A stretch of DNA of 55,582 nt from an uncultured Clostridia bacterium (GTDB lineage: Bacteria; Bacillota; Clostridia; TANB77; CAG-508). Under the pieces are notes generated by a model. That model was not told where the DNA came from, did no database searches, and saw only the letters and a program-made list of their open reading frames with translations. Position 1 is the first letter of the stretch; each line of letters opens with the position of its first letter. The stretch is taken from positions 1 to 55,582 of the forward strand of contig CAQRYF010000004.1 of the NCBI GenBank assembly GCA_948875265.1. Reading direction: 5' to 3'. Below, piece by piece: positions 1 through 9,361 of the stretch. The position numbers and the translations under genes were made by a program.

Positions 1-1
1 G

Positions 2-1495
2 GAAGAGCCGGAGGAGCCGGAAGAGCCGGAGGAGCCGGAAGAGCCGGAGGAGCCGGAAGAACCAGAGGAGCCGGAAGAACCGGAGGAGCCAGAGTTAATA
101 ATTATAGACACCTCAAACTGGAAGTTTGAAGCAGTAACAGGTGTCTATAATGGAAGCGAGTATAGTGTGGTTGTGTCAGGATTACCTGATTGGGTAATTC
201 CAGTGTACGTGGATAATACACGTACAGACGCTGGAATTACGACAGCATACGTAACCTTCATAGTTCCTGAAGGTTATGTGGTGCCTGAAGGAATGTCAAC
301 GGTGATTGACATTGCTAAGGCAAAGCTTGACACGTCAGCAATCCAGTTGGATCGCAACTGGATGAGGACAGACTTGGTCAATGGAACAATATCAATTGTT
401 CCACCAAGTGGAGTGTTGCCTAATGGGGTGTTGTGTAGTTATGAAGTAAATGGAAATACATGTAATAGCTACACAATAACTGATACAGGGCTATACTCTG
501 TCATAGCAAATTTTGCTTTGACAGAGGAATTTGCAAAGAATTACGAGTTGACCAATGAAAGTGCAAAGGGTTTATATCAAGTAAACCCAGATAGTTTTAG
601 TCAAAAACCAAAATTTAATCTCCATTTTCAGGAGTTAACTTCTGAAGACGGAAAGAAAAAGGTGGAGATATGGTTTGAGACAGATGATGATAATCCGTAT
701 CAAACAAGTAGCGTAATCTGGAATATCAGCTATGACAGTAATGTGTTGAAGCTGATAGATAGCCAAAATGGCTCGACTGTCTTTTATGGTAGCCAAAAAG
801 AGTTTGAGAATGGTAAAGATCCGTCTGGACAAAATGGACGGGGAACAGCGTTGGGCCAGAGCAATTTTTATACAAATGCTACTCTTAAAGAGTTGGTGTT
901 TGAATTATTGGATGTAGATGCCAAAGATATTGTGATTAATATCACAAACATAGAGGCGTCTGGACCCAATTTTCAGACCGATTCGACGAATGGCGAAGGA
1001 ATTGTCCTAAACCAAGAGTCGAATATTATAGGTGTGACTCTTCCAAATTCTTCGAAGAAAGAGGTAGTTGTAAATACCGAAACAAGCGAAACTGTTAGTG
1101 CAGAAACTAAGGAGGTAGTTGCAAACACCGAAACAAGTGAAACTGTTAGTGCAGAAACCGAGGAGGTAGTTGTAAACACTGAAACAAGCGAAACCGTTAG
1201 TCCAGAAACAGAAGAGCTAATTGTAAACACCGAAACAAGCGAAACTGTTAGTGCAGAAACTAAGGAGGTAGTTGTAAACACCGAAATAAGCGAAACTGTT
1301 AGTGCAGAAACTAAGGAGGTAGTTGCAAACACCGAAATAAGCGAAACTGTTAGCGCAGAAACTAAGGAGGTAGTTGCAAACACCGAAACAAGCGAAACTG
1401 TTAGTGCAGAAACTAAGGAGATAGTTGCAAACACCGAAACAAGCGAAACTGTTAGTGCAGAAACTGAGGAGGTAGTTGTAAACATCCAAAACTGA
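2..1495 (+). CDS. Repeat-rich surface protein, 5' end missing
   Basis: The reading frame is open from base 2, so the start lies outside the window; 497 residues are visible. It opens with a Glu-Glu-Pro tandem repeat (9-bp unit, 2-94), continues into a globular region, then a beta-rich stretch at about 580-990 that looks like a cohesin-type fold (VIWNISYDSNVLKLID), and ends in eight and a half copies of a 17-residue unit of the type KEVVVNTETSETVSAET (51-bp repeat, about 1060-1490). There is no LPXTG motif or C-terminal membrane anchor, so the end may be truncated. Base composition is clearly richer in GC than the rest of the window, suggesting transfer. It contains an in-frame CGG (839-841) that is read without a shift. 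Extracellular location is inferred from repeat composition; function unknown. Confidence 0.7.
   Translation, partial: EEPEEPEEPEEPEEPEEPEEPEEPEEPEEPELIIIDTSNWKFEAVTGVYNGSEYSVVVSGLPDWVIPVYVDNTRTDAGITTAYVTFIVPEGYVVPEGMSTVIDIAKAKLDTSAIQLDRNWMRTDLVNGTISIVPPSGVLPNGVLCSYEVNGNTCNSYTITDTGLYSVIANFALTEEFAKNYELTNESAKGLYQVNPDSFSQKPKFNLHFQELTSEDGKKKVEIWFETDDDNPYQTSSVIWNISYDSNVLKLIDSQNGSTVFYGSQKEFENGKDPSGQNGRGTALGQSNFYTNATLKELVFELLDVDAKDIVINITNIEASGPNFQTDSTNGEGIVLNQESNIIGVTLPNSSKKEVVVNTETSETVSAETKEVVANTETSETVSAETEEVVVNTETSETVSPETEELIVNTETSETVSAETKEVVVNTEISETVSAETKEVVANTEISETVSAETKEVVANTETSETVSAETKEIVANTETSETVSAETEEVVVNIQN
1060..1494 (+). repeat. 51-bp tandem repeats encoding 17-residue units
   Basis: Eight full units and one partial unit encode K/E-E-V-V-V/A-N-T-E-T/I-S-E-T-V-S-A/P-E-T. 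Divergence between units is mostly at single bases. Such arrays in surface proteins usually form extended stalks and change length by slippage. Confidence 0.85.
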
Positions 1496-1610
1496 AACTC
1501 AATCATATCTAAGTAATGTCATTAAACCCTCTTATGGAATCCAAGTTTTATACCTGGCTCCATAAAGAGGGGTCTCTAATATATAAAACACAGTATCAAT
1601 AAATTAAAAA

Positions 1611-1646
1611 AATGAGACAAATAGGACCTGTCCCTACTGTCTCATT
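1611..1646. terminator. Bidirectional hairpin ending in TGTCTCATT
   Basis: AATGAGACA pairs with TGTCTCATT around a loop that holds a GGAC/GTCC core. It sits directly after the stop of the HD-GYP gene on the minus strand and downstream of the surface protein gene, so it can terminate both. Related GGGAC-type hairpins recur elsewhere in the window. Confidence 0.6.
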
Positions 1647-2708
1647 TTAAGCAAACTTTTCTTGAATTGCTTTTATCTCATCAAAATTATTTCTCAAAAT
1701 ATCCAAGAAAACATCAGCAATTTCTGGGTCAAATTGAGTACCTTTGCACTTTTCAAACTCAGAAATAACAACATCTAAAGGCAAAGAATCACGATAAGTC
1801 CTACGAGAAGTCATAGCATCAAAACTATCTGCAATAGCTGCAATTCTAGCCAAAAATGGAATATCATTACCTTTTAATTGACCAGGATATCCATGACCAT
1901 CAAAACGTTCATGATGATGTTTCACAATTGAAAGAATATCTTTAAAAATAGTTGCAGTTGACAATATATGAGCACCAATAGATGGGTGATTTTTAATTTC
2001 AGAATATTCATCATCTGTTAGCTTACTTTCTTTTAGTAATATACTATCAGGAACACCAATTTTTCCAATATCGTGGAACAAACCACCTATTTCTAGGTTT
2101 TTTAATTCTGCCTCAGATAAATTCAAATGTTTACCAATTAAAACAGAAAATTGAGAAACCCTATCAGAATGACCTCTTGTGTATGTATCTTTTGCCTCAA
2201 CAGTATAGCGAAGAGTTTGAATACTCTCTAAATAAGCTTTTTCTAACATATCATTAGTATTTTTTAATTGCTCATTAATTTTCTTAATTTCATTCATTTG
2301 AGCAATTGACTTAATACCAGATTCAATTAGCAATAACAATTGGTCAAACTTATCACTTTTTTCACAATAGCCTTGAATCTCAAGTCTTCTAATAGTATCA
2401 AGAGGTGGGGCTAAATCTTTGTGACCTGTAAGCAACAATATATATAGTTCTTTATTAAATTTTCTAATTTCCTCAACAACTTGATCACCATGAATAGGAG
2501 TCATAATAAAGTCCAAAATCATTAAATCAAAATGTTCTGATTTCACTCTTTCAACTGCTTCCATTGGGTCAGTAACACCTGTAAATTCATATCCAGACCT
2601 TTTTAAAAAGATAGACAAAGAGTCGATAATTCCTTCTTCATCATCTACTGCAATGATTTTGTAATTTCTATTTTCATTATTTTCTAAATTTTGTAATCCT
2701 TTTCTCAT
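1647..2708 (-). CDS. Response regulator with HD-GYP output domain
   Basis: The 353-residue protein has a receiver domain (about 16-135) with acidic pocket D22/D23, phosphoacceptor D66, T94 and K117, a short coiled linker (138-165), then an HD-GYP domain (about 168-345). Visible metal and catalytic motifs are H180, H212-D213 with K216 (HDIGK), HHH 264-266 and GHGYP 271-275. HD-GYP proteins hydrolyse cyclic di-GMP or related dinucleotides, so phosphorylation probably controls second-messenger breakdown. It is the last gene of the minus-strand NRPS, kinase, regulator group, about 157 bp after the kinase with a hairpin repeat in between, and is the likely partner of that kinase. The pairing is inferred from position. 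Confidence 0.9.
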   Translation of the reverse strand: MRKGLQNLENNENRNYKIIAVDDEEGIIDSLSIFLKRSGYEFTGVTDPMEAVERVKSEHFDLMILDFIMTPIHGDQVVEEIRKFNKELYILLLTGHKDLAPPLDTIRRLEIQGYCEKSDKFDQLLLLIESGIKSIAQMNEIKKINEQLKNTNDMLEKAYLESIQTLRYTVEAKDTYTRGHSDRVSQFSVLIGKHLNLSEAELKNLEIGGLFHDIGKIGVPDSILLKESKLTDDEYSEIKNHPSIGAHILSTATIFKDILSIVKHHHERFDGHGYPGQLKGNDIPFLARIAAIADSFDAMTSRRTYRDSLPLDVVISEFEKCKGTQFDPEIADVFLDILRNNFDEIKAIQEKFA

Positions 2709-2795
2709 TTTAACAACCTCATATTTTATACAATTTCCTACATTATATTAATAAAAACAACAAAAATCAAGAGTTTTAACAAAAAATATAAAATA

Positions 2796-2855
2796 GGGAC
2801 GTTTCTTTTTACACATTTTATGATTTACATAAAAATGTCCCAAAAGAAACGTCCC
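2796..2855. repeat. GGGACGTTTCT hairpin repeat
   Basis: GGGACGTTTCTTTT at 2796 pairs with AAAAGAAACGTCCC ending at 2855, with a 32-base loop. It lies between the kinase and the HD-GYP regulator and could attenuate transcription into the regulator. The same GGGACGTTTCT core occurs twice after 38405 and, inverted, at about 38670. Confidence 0.7.
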
Positions 2856-2865
2856 CAACACGACA

Positions 2866-4869
2866 TTATAATGGTAAAGATATATGGAATGTTGTGCCTT
2901 GTCCTTCTTCAGAGTCTACTGTGATGTTTCCATTAAAGTGAGCACGAATAGTAGAGTAGGACATGTACAGACCAAGCCCAGTCCCATTTTTACCTTTTGT
3001 AGTAATCATTTCTTTGAATAATTTGTTTTTTACATTTTTAGGCATACCAGCTCCATAATCTTTAATAGATATAATTATATTGTTTTCTTCTTTTTCAACA
3101 ACTAAATCTATGTTTTGTTCTGGTTTTCCATTATAAGATTGGATAGAGTTTGAAATCATGTTATTTATAACTTGTACTAAACTATTAACATCACCATGTA
3201 TTATTGTACTTTCATCTGTTTTCATAGATATGTTTAAGTAAACGATGGCATTTTTTAGTTCGTGACGCATTAGGATATTAACTCTTTTTAAAAGTTCTTC
3301 TATTGTAAATGTCATTGCTTCTTCATTGTTTAGGGTAACAGCTTGCCCTTTAACAGCAGTAATAACATCTGACATATATTCTGTATGGGTTTTTATTTTT
3401 GATACCCATGTTTCCATATCTTTTGCAATGTCATGGTGGTCGTTACTATTTACTTCTGGGTCTTCAATTGAGCTGTCATATTCTTTTATTAGGTCAGTTA
3501 ACCCCTCAGCTGCACCTGAAATTGACATTATAGGTGTTTTTAAGTTGTGTGCAATACCTCCAATTAATTGTCCAAGAGAAGCAAGTCGCTCTTTTTCCAT
3601 AAGGGTTTCCTGGTTGTCATGGATTTGTCTAATATTATTTTTTGTAAAATCTAATATTTTATTAAAAGATATAATTAAAGTTCCAAATTCATCATTTGAA
3701 GTTAGGGCAAGTGGTTCAAGTTCATTAGTATCTTTATTTTTAGTCATATCTAAAAAGTTTGAAGATATAATGTTAATGTCATTTGATAAAGACTTGGCAA
3801 AAAGTGTTAATAAAATTAAGTTAATTATTACAAGTACAATAAATGAAATAGAAAAATAGAATAATACTTCTATAGATAAAATACTAAAGTAAATTCCTAC
3901 AGTGTAAGTCACACCATTAACATCTATATCAATAGTAGCTCCCTGACAATCAATTCCATAATATTCATAAACCCTTCCATTGTTAGAAGAAGACATTTCA
4001 TTCAAATATTTGTTAAAAAATTTACTTACATGAATTTCCTCTCCTTTTGAATTATAATACTTATCATCAGCTGTTTTTATAAATACATAATCATCTTTAT
4101 TCAATAAATTTAAAGTATTAGTTTTTTCAGTTAAATCAGAAAAACTAGAAAATGTGTTATATTTATCAAAATAATATAAAGCATTATGATAAGTTTCAAA
4201 AAGAGAATGTCCTGTTTTTATTGAAACAATGGAATAACCAAGCACAGAAGTGAATAAAATTGAAACCATTATCAAAGGTACTATATTGAAAAAAATTCTT
4301 CTTTTCAAAGTAGACCTTTTTAAATCAGTTACACTATCATGAGGTAGCTGTACTAATATTTTCTTAAAAAGATTACAAGTATAAATAAAAACTGATGTCA
4401 CAAATAAAGTCATCAAAGTAAGTACTAAAATAAACAATTTTAAGGTAGTAATACCAAATTGATGTATAGTATAGGCATGTATTAAAGTAAGGGCAATACT
4501 TGGAATAGCAATGTTTAAAATAAGAATAGCATAGGGAGTTGTAAATAATTTATTTTTAACATAGTTAATTTCCTTTATACTATATTTATGAGGATTTTTT
4601 ATTAAATCACTATATTTTGTTAAAAATCTAGTTTCAAGAAAAGTAACTGTAACAAAAATAGAGAAAATAGCAGATGCAATTAATAAAACCTGAGTAAGGT
4701 AAAATGTATTTTCTACTTCTATTTGGAAATTTGTTCCATAAGTTCCATCTGGATAGTTTAATATCATAGGTATTAAAAAATAATAAATGACAGTTAATGC
4801 AACAAGTCCTATAGAAAGAACTGATAACAATTTAAACTGAAGTTTATATTTTTCTAATATTTTTTTCAC
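2866..4869 (-). CDS. Membrane sensor histidine kinase, coupled to NRPS
   Basis: A GTG start at 4869 is chosen because it has an AAAGGAGGA ribosome binding site and overlaps the NRPS stop as GTGA, giving 667 residues; an upstream ATG would lie inside the NRPS gene. The N-terminal part has several membrane segments (about four before residue 180, then two flanking an extracytoplasmic region at about 210-335), followed by a HAMP-like linker. The catalytic core has HisKA with H441 in the motif GIAHNLKTP, then an ATPase domain with an N box (NNMISNSIQSY), DYGAGMP and GTGLGLYMS. It should autophosphorylate and pass phosphate to the HD-GYP regulator downstream. Translational coupling to an NRPS suggests that it senses or regulates the NRPS product; that is inference. 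Confidence 0.9.
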   Translation of the reverse strand: MKKILEKYKLQFKLLSVLSIGLVALTVIYYFLIPMILNYPDGTYGTNFQIEVENTFYLTQVLLIASAIFSIFVTVTFLETRFLTKYSDLIKNPHKYSIKEINYVKNKLFTTPYAILILNIAIPSIALTLIHAYTIHQFGITTLKLFILVLTLMTLFVTSVFIYTCNLFKKILVQLPHDSVTDLKRSTLKRRIFFNIVPLIMVSILFTSVLGYSIVSIKTGHSLFETYHNALYYFDKYNTFSSFSDLTEKTNTLNLLNKDDYVFIKTADDKYYNSKGEEIHVSKFFNKYLNEMSSSNNGRVYEYYGIDCQGATIDIDVNGVTYTVGIYFSILSIEVLFYFSISFIVLVIINLILLTLFAKSLSNDINIISSNFLDMTKNKDTNELEPLALTSNDEFGTLIISFNKILDFTKNNIRQIHDNQETLMEKERLASLGQLIGGIAHNLKTPIMSISGAAEGLTDLIKEYDSSIEDPEVNSNDHHDIAKDMETWVSKIKTHTEYMSDVITAVKGQAVTLNNEEAMTFTIEELLKRVNILMRHELKNAIVYLNISMKTDESTIIHGDVNSLVQVINNMISNSIQSYNGKPEQNIDLVVEKEENNIIISIKDYGAGMPKNVKNKLFKEMITTKGKNGTGLGLYMSYSTIRAHFNGNITVDSEEGQGTTFHISLPL

Positions 4870-7800
4870 AAGATATTCCTCCTTTGTAAATATTCTATAA
4901 TTTTTTGAATATATTGAGGTGTTATTACAGGCCATTCAAAATTTAATTTTTCTAAACAAGAATTAGTATATTGATTTTTTTGATTAACTGTACTGGTAAA
5001 AGAAAGCCCTAAAGTATCATCTAAATCATTCACAATACCTTTTAAAATATTCTCTTCTGGATGTTGATTAGATAATGTAACAATTTTTTGTTTAAATTCA
5101 TTTCCAGTAAGAATATCTGTAGAAAAACCAATATCCTCAAAAATTTTTAATAAATCACAAACACGAATATAATTTTCATTAAATAAATGAAATACATAAT
5201 GTGTTGTTTCTACATTAAAAATTAATTGAAAAACAGCTTTAGCACAATAATCAATAGGGGTAAATTCTAAAAATTCATTAACCATAGTATTTGGCAAAAT
5301 ATGATATTTTAAAATCATCATTAAAATATTATAAAATGCATTTGCTTCAAAATTTTGCTGGAAACCACCATCACAATAACGACTAGTTAAATTTCCAACA
5401 CGTAAAATACTAGCTTGTAAACCTTTAGGTGCATTTTCATATATTAATTTTTCAGCTTCAAATTTAGTTTGAATATATACATTTTCATCATATTTTTGTT
5501 CAATATAAAAATCATTTTCATCAAATTGATTATAATTTTTTTGATGATTAACTAGATAATTTCCAGAAACACCAAGAGTAGAAATGTGAATTAGTTCAAT
5601 AGTATGGTATTTCATACAAAATTCAATTAAATTTTGCACAACTCCTACATTAATTTTTCTAAATTGTTCATAATTCCCATAATATTTAACATTAGCAGCA
5701 GCATTAATAGCTAAATCAATAGAATTTGCTAACTCTTTATATTCATTAATTGGTAATCCAAAATGTGATTTTGTAATGTCAGAATCAATAACATTAATTC
5801 TACTAGTAGGAAGAGCTTTGTTAAAATAAAAACGGTATAATTTTGATAGTCTTTTTATCACATTTTCATCATCTTTATTACGAATTATACAAGTAATATG
5901 ACAATCTGTATTAAGTAATAATTCTTGCAATAAGTGAATTCCTAAATATCCAGTACAACCTAGCAATAAAACATTGTTATAATGTTTTTTGGTAAATTGC
6001 ATAATACTTGGGTATTTGTGGAAGCTATTATTAACAAATGATAAATAAGAAGTATCTATATTATCAGTTTGCTTATTATTTTTATTTTCAATTTGTTGTG
6101 CTAAATTTTTAATTGTTCTACATCTGTAAAAATCCTGTGTATTTAACTTGTAATCATATTCTAACATTTTAGTTTGTACACGTATAATGTCAAGAGAATC
6201 TATATGATAGTCAAATATGTCATTTTCAATACCAATTTTAGGGATTGATAAACAATCTTTAAAAATATGGCATAAGTTTTTTTCTATTTTAGAAGATGGT
6301 TTTACATATTCAGAAGATGTATCTATTTCATTAAAATCAGGTTCTGGCAATGCTTTTCTATCTACTTTGTGATTTAGTGTTAAAGGAATTTTGTCTAAAA
6401 TAACAAAATAGCTTGGAATCATATAATGTGGCAAAATATCAACCAAATATTTTTTTAAAGAAATGGTATCAATTTTTTGTTTACAAACTAAATAAGCACA
6501 CAAATATTTTTTTCCATTATTATCATTCATATCAACAACTACGCATTTATCAATACCATCAAAAGTTAAGATATTATTACTAATATCATCTAATTCTACA
6601 CGATAACCACGTATTTTTACTTGATGATCTTTTCTACCTAAACATACAATTTCACCATTTGGTTGGAAATATCCTAAATCTCCAGTTTTATAAATAATTC
6701 CATCTTGATATGGATTAGGAACAAAAACAGAATTTGTTTTTTCTAGGTTTTTGTAATAACCAGCTCCAACACCATCTCCACCTATACAAATTTCTCCAAC
6801 TAAACCAATAGGTTGTAAATGATTGTTATCATTTATAATGTAAATCTGTGTATTATTAATAGGCTTACCAATAGTGATTTTATCACTATTGGTAACATCT
6901 TTGAATGTAGAATAAACTGTCGTTTCTGTTGGCCCATATAAATCAAAAATATTTGCATTAGTAAATTCTTGTAACTTACGTAACAAAGTAATAGGAAGAG
7001 GCTCACCACCTAAAATAAATTCTTTTATACTAGACAAAGATTTTAAATAAGCTGGGTTTGAAAACAGTAATTCTATTCTGGATGGAGTTGTTAGGATTTT
7101 AGTGATTTTGTGTTTTTGAATTATATCACTTAATAATTTTGGACTTCTACTTTCTAATTCATCAGCAATTACAAGAGTTAGTCCAGACAATAAGGTTGGA
7201 AATAGTTCAAAAACAAAAATATCAAAACATACAGTAGTAACAGATAATACTTTATTATTATCTGAAAGAGTATAATTTAGGCGTTCTTGCATACTTTTTA
7301 CAAAATTTAAAACATTATAATGCATAATAGTAACAGCCTTTGGAATTCCAGTAGAACCAGAAGTATACATGATGTAACAAAGTTTGTTTTCTGGAATAGA
7401 AATATTTAAGTTCTCTATTTTTTTATCAAAAGAAATATTTTCATAATATATGCAATTATTTTGATAATTTATTTTTTTATGGAATTCTTGGGTAGTAATT
7501 AGCATTTTAGTATTACTATTTTCTAACATAAATTCAATTCGCTCAGTAGGATATTCTGGATCAATTGGCATATAAGTATGACCAGATTTCAATATTGCTA
7601 AAATAGTTACAATCATATCAACAGAGCGTTTTAAAGAAAAAGCAATAATATCAGTTGAAACTTTTTGGTTTAAAATATTTTGAGCAAGGAAATTTGCTTT
7701 TTCGTTTAATTCTTTATATGTATAAGAAGTATCTTTGTCAACAACAGCAATGTTTTGTGGATATTGCTTAGCTATTTTTTCAAATTCTTTTACAATATTA

Positions 7801-9140
7801 GAGTTTTTATTATATTTTACTTTAGTATCATTAAAAGTTTTTAGTAATAATTTTTTTTCAGAAGAAGAAATAATTTCTAAGTTATTTACAATCATATCAG
7901 GTTGTTTTAAAACTTGGTCAATTAATCCTAAAATTCGTTTATGTAATAAAGAAATATCTTCTTTAGAAAAAATATCTGTTAAAAAGTCATAATGTATAGA
8001 TAATTTATTTTTTTCTTCTGCAATATCTTTGATGTGAATTTGCAAAGACTCAGCCTGTGAACGGTTTGACAACCATTTGCCATAAGATGCAATAGTTGCA
8101 TTTTGGTAAGAAAATATAATATCATATAAATTATCAGAAAAGTCATGAGTTTTTCTAACAAAATTTAGGATTTCGTGATATGGAAAACGAATGTGACGAT
8201 ACATTTGTTTTTGTTTATTGGCCATAAAATGGCAAAACTCTAAAAAGGAACTAGACTTTTCTAAATTAACAAGAAAAGGCATGACAGAGACAAACATACC
8301 AGTCATATTTTTTTCTTTAAAATTAGATCTATTTAACACAGGATTTCCTATAATAAAATTATCACAATTAAAAATATTTCTAAAATAAATGCTAAAAATA
8401 CTAAGTAAAAAGATATATTCAGAAATGCCATTATTTTTACAGAAGTCATCAATTTGATTAACTAAAGATTTATCAAGAGTATATATAATTCTATCAGCTT
8501 GAATAGACACTTTTGTATTATTTTTAAAAGATACTATATTTGGTAAGTTTTTGAATTGTTCTTGCCAAAATAATTGGTCTTTTTCAAATTTAGTGCTTGT
8601 CATATAATCATTTTGAGATTTTATAAATTCACCATAAGAAGGGTTTGGTGTTAGATCAATTTCTTTTTGTGAAACAATTTCTGTATAATTTTTATATATC
8701 TCATCTAATACTAAGCTCATTGTCCATGCATCAGCAATTAAATGATGAGCAGTTAAAAATAAAATACCAAAATCATTTGGAAGTCTTACAAATTTAATTG
8801 AAAATAAGAAGTTGTCTAAAACATTAACTTGTTTCATAGGAAAAGAATTTTCAAATTCTAATAATTGTGTTTCATCTTTTAAGTCAATTATTTCAATACT
8901 TTCATAAACAAAGTCATCAAAATATTGTTTTGGCATTGATTCTTGCATAACAATTTTTGTTTTAAAAGAATCATTTTTCATAACAAAATAATTAAAAGCT
9001 TTTTCTAATGCTTTAAAATCTGTATGTTTACCAAATGTTATAGTACCAACAATATTGTTAATATTAGTATTATTATAAAATTGCTCTGACATCCAAATTG
9101 ATTTTTGTGGATTAGTTAGTTCATACATTTCTTTTTTCAT
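4866..9140 (-). CDS. Single-module NRPS with terminal thioester reductase
   Basis: The 1424-residue enzyme has the order C-A-T-R. The condensation domain (1-430) has HHLIADA at about 132, a variant of HHxxxDG. The adenylation domain (about 455-960) shows YTSGSTG, LYGPTETT, YKTGDLG and the lysine-rich end. The carrier domain has its phosphopantetheine serine at 982 (HIDSL). The reductase domain (about 1050-1424) has a GCTGYLG nucleotide-binding loop and a YIQTK catalytic motif. Such enzymes join an acyl or aminoacyl donor to one amino acid and release an aldehyde or alcohol by NAD(P)H reduction. Hand alignment to GrsA gives pocket residues D-I-F-L-I-G-L-V-Y, suggesting a hydrophobic substrate. 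No PPTase, thioesterase or exporter is adjacent. It contains no CGG codon. Confidence 0.92.
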   Translation of the reverse strand: MKKEMYELTNPQKSIWMSEQFYNNTNINNIVGTITFGKHTDFKALEKAFNYFVMKNDSFKTKIVMQESMPKQYFDDFVYESIEIIDLKDETQLLEFENSFPMKQVNVLDNFLFSIKFVRLPNDFGILFLTAHHLIADAWTMSLVLDEIYKNYTEIVSQKEIDLTPNPSYGEFIKSQNDYMTSTKFEKDQLFWQEQFKNLPNIVSFKNNTKVSIQADRIIYTLDKSLVNQIDDFCKNNGISEYIFLLSIFSIYFRNIFNCDNFIIGNPVLNRSNFKEKNMTGMFVSVMPFLVNLEKSSSFLEFCHFMANKQKQMYRHIRFPYHEILNFVRKTHDFSDNLYDIIFSYQNATIASYGKWLSNRSQAESLQIHIKDIAEEKNKLSIHYDFLTDIFSKEDISLLHKRILGLIDQVLKQPDMIVNNLEIISSSEKKLLLKTFNDTKVKYNKNSNIVKEFEKIAKQYPQNIAVVDKDTSYTYKELNEKANFLAQNILNQKVSTDIIAFSLKRSVDMIVTILAILKSGHTYMPIDPEYPTERIEFMLENSNTKMLITTQEFHKKINYQNNCIYYENISFDKKIENLNISIPENKLCYIMYTSGSTGIPKAVTIMHYNVLNFVKSMQERLNYTLSDNNKVLSVTTVCFDIFVFELFPTLLSGLTLVIADELESRSPKLLSDIIQKHKITKILTTPSRIELLFSNPAYLKSLSSIKEFILGGEPLPITLLRKLQEFTNANIFDLYGPTETTVYSTFKDVTNSDKITIGKPINNTQIYIINDNNHLQPIGLVGEICIGGDGVGAGYYKNLEKTNSVFVPNPYQDGIIYKTGDLGYFQPNGEIVCLGRKDHQVKIRGYRVELDDISNNILTFDGIDKCVVVDMNDNNGKKYLCAYLVCKQKIDTISLKKYLVDILPHYMIPSYFVILDKIPLTLNHKVDRKALPEPDFNEIDTSSEYVKPSSKIEKNLCHIFKDCLSIPKIGIENDIFDYHIDSLDIIRVQTKMLEYDYKLNTQDFYRCRTIKNLAQQIENKNNKQTDNIDTSYLSFVNNSFHKYPSIMQFTKKHYNNVLLLGCTGYLGIHLLQELLLNTDCHITCIIRNKDDENVIKRLSKLYRFYFNKALPTSRINVIDSDITKSHFGLPINEYKELANSIDLAINAAANVKYYGNYEQFRKINVGVVQNLIEFCMKYHTIELIHISTLGVSGNYLVNHQKNYNQFDENDFYIEQKYDENVYIQTKFEAEKLIYENAPKGLQASILRVGNLTSRYCDGGFQQNFEANAFYNILMMILKYHILPNTMVNEFLEFTPIDYCAKAVFQLIFNVETTHYVFHLFNENYIRVCDLLKIFEDIGFSTDILTGNEFKQKIVTLSNQHPEENILKGIVNDLDDTLGLSFTSTVNQKNQYTNSCLEKLNFEWPVITPQYIQKIIEYLQRRNIL

Positions 9141-9171
9141 TTTCTCACCTATATTTCTTATATTTAGTCAA

Positions 9172-9201
9172 ATTATATAGTTTTTTAGCTAAAAAAGTCA
9201 A
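9172..9201 (-). promoter_or_regulatory. Sigma-A promoter of the NRPS operon
   Basis: On the minus strand TTGACT (9201-9196) and TATAAT (9177-9172) are separated by 18 bases, followed by an AGGTGA ribosome binding site before the NRPS ATG. The spacing and the T-run after the -35 match the promoter of the Cys-rich gene nearby. Confidence 0.7.
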
Positions 9202-9333
9202 TAGATTTTTAGGTTTTTAGTGATTTAATATTTAATGATTTTTGGGACGAAGGAAAAAATCATAGTTGTGATATATTAAAAGTGAAACTGATTTTACAAA
9301 TATATAAAATATATTTACAAGTTTAAATTTAAT

Positions 9334-9358
9334 AAGGAGATTGCATTGCAATCTCCTT
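9334..9358. terminator. Hairpin after Cys-rich gene
   Basis: AAGGAGATTGCA pairs with TGCAATCTCCTT just after the stop codon of the minus-strand gene. Its position supports the zero-frame stop at 9362. Confidence 0.7.
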
Positions 9359-9361
9359 ACT

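Noticed and set aside
1060..1494. Regular 51-bp repeats considered as a CRISPR-like array
   Set aside because: There are no unique spacers; the repeat is contiguous, a multiple of three and open in frame.
973..1506. Long open frames on the minus strand across the 51-bp repeats
   Set aside because: They are mirror frames of the tandem repeat on the plus strand and have no start signals.
3326..3859. Plus-strand open frame of 177 codons inside the kinase gene
   Set aside because: It is a complementary-strand shadow with no start signal and a composition dictated by the kinase codons.
4870..4935. ATG start for the histidine kinase at 4935
   Set aside because: It lies inside the NRPS gene without a ribosome binding site; GTG at 4869 has AAAGGAGGA at proper spacing.
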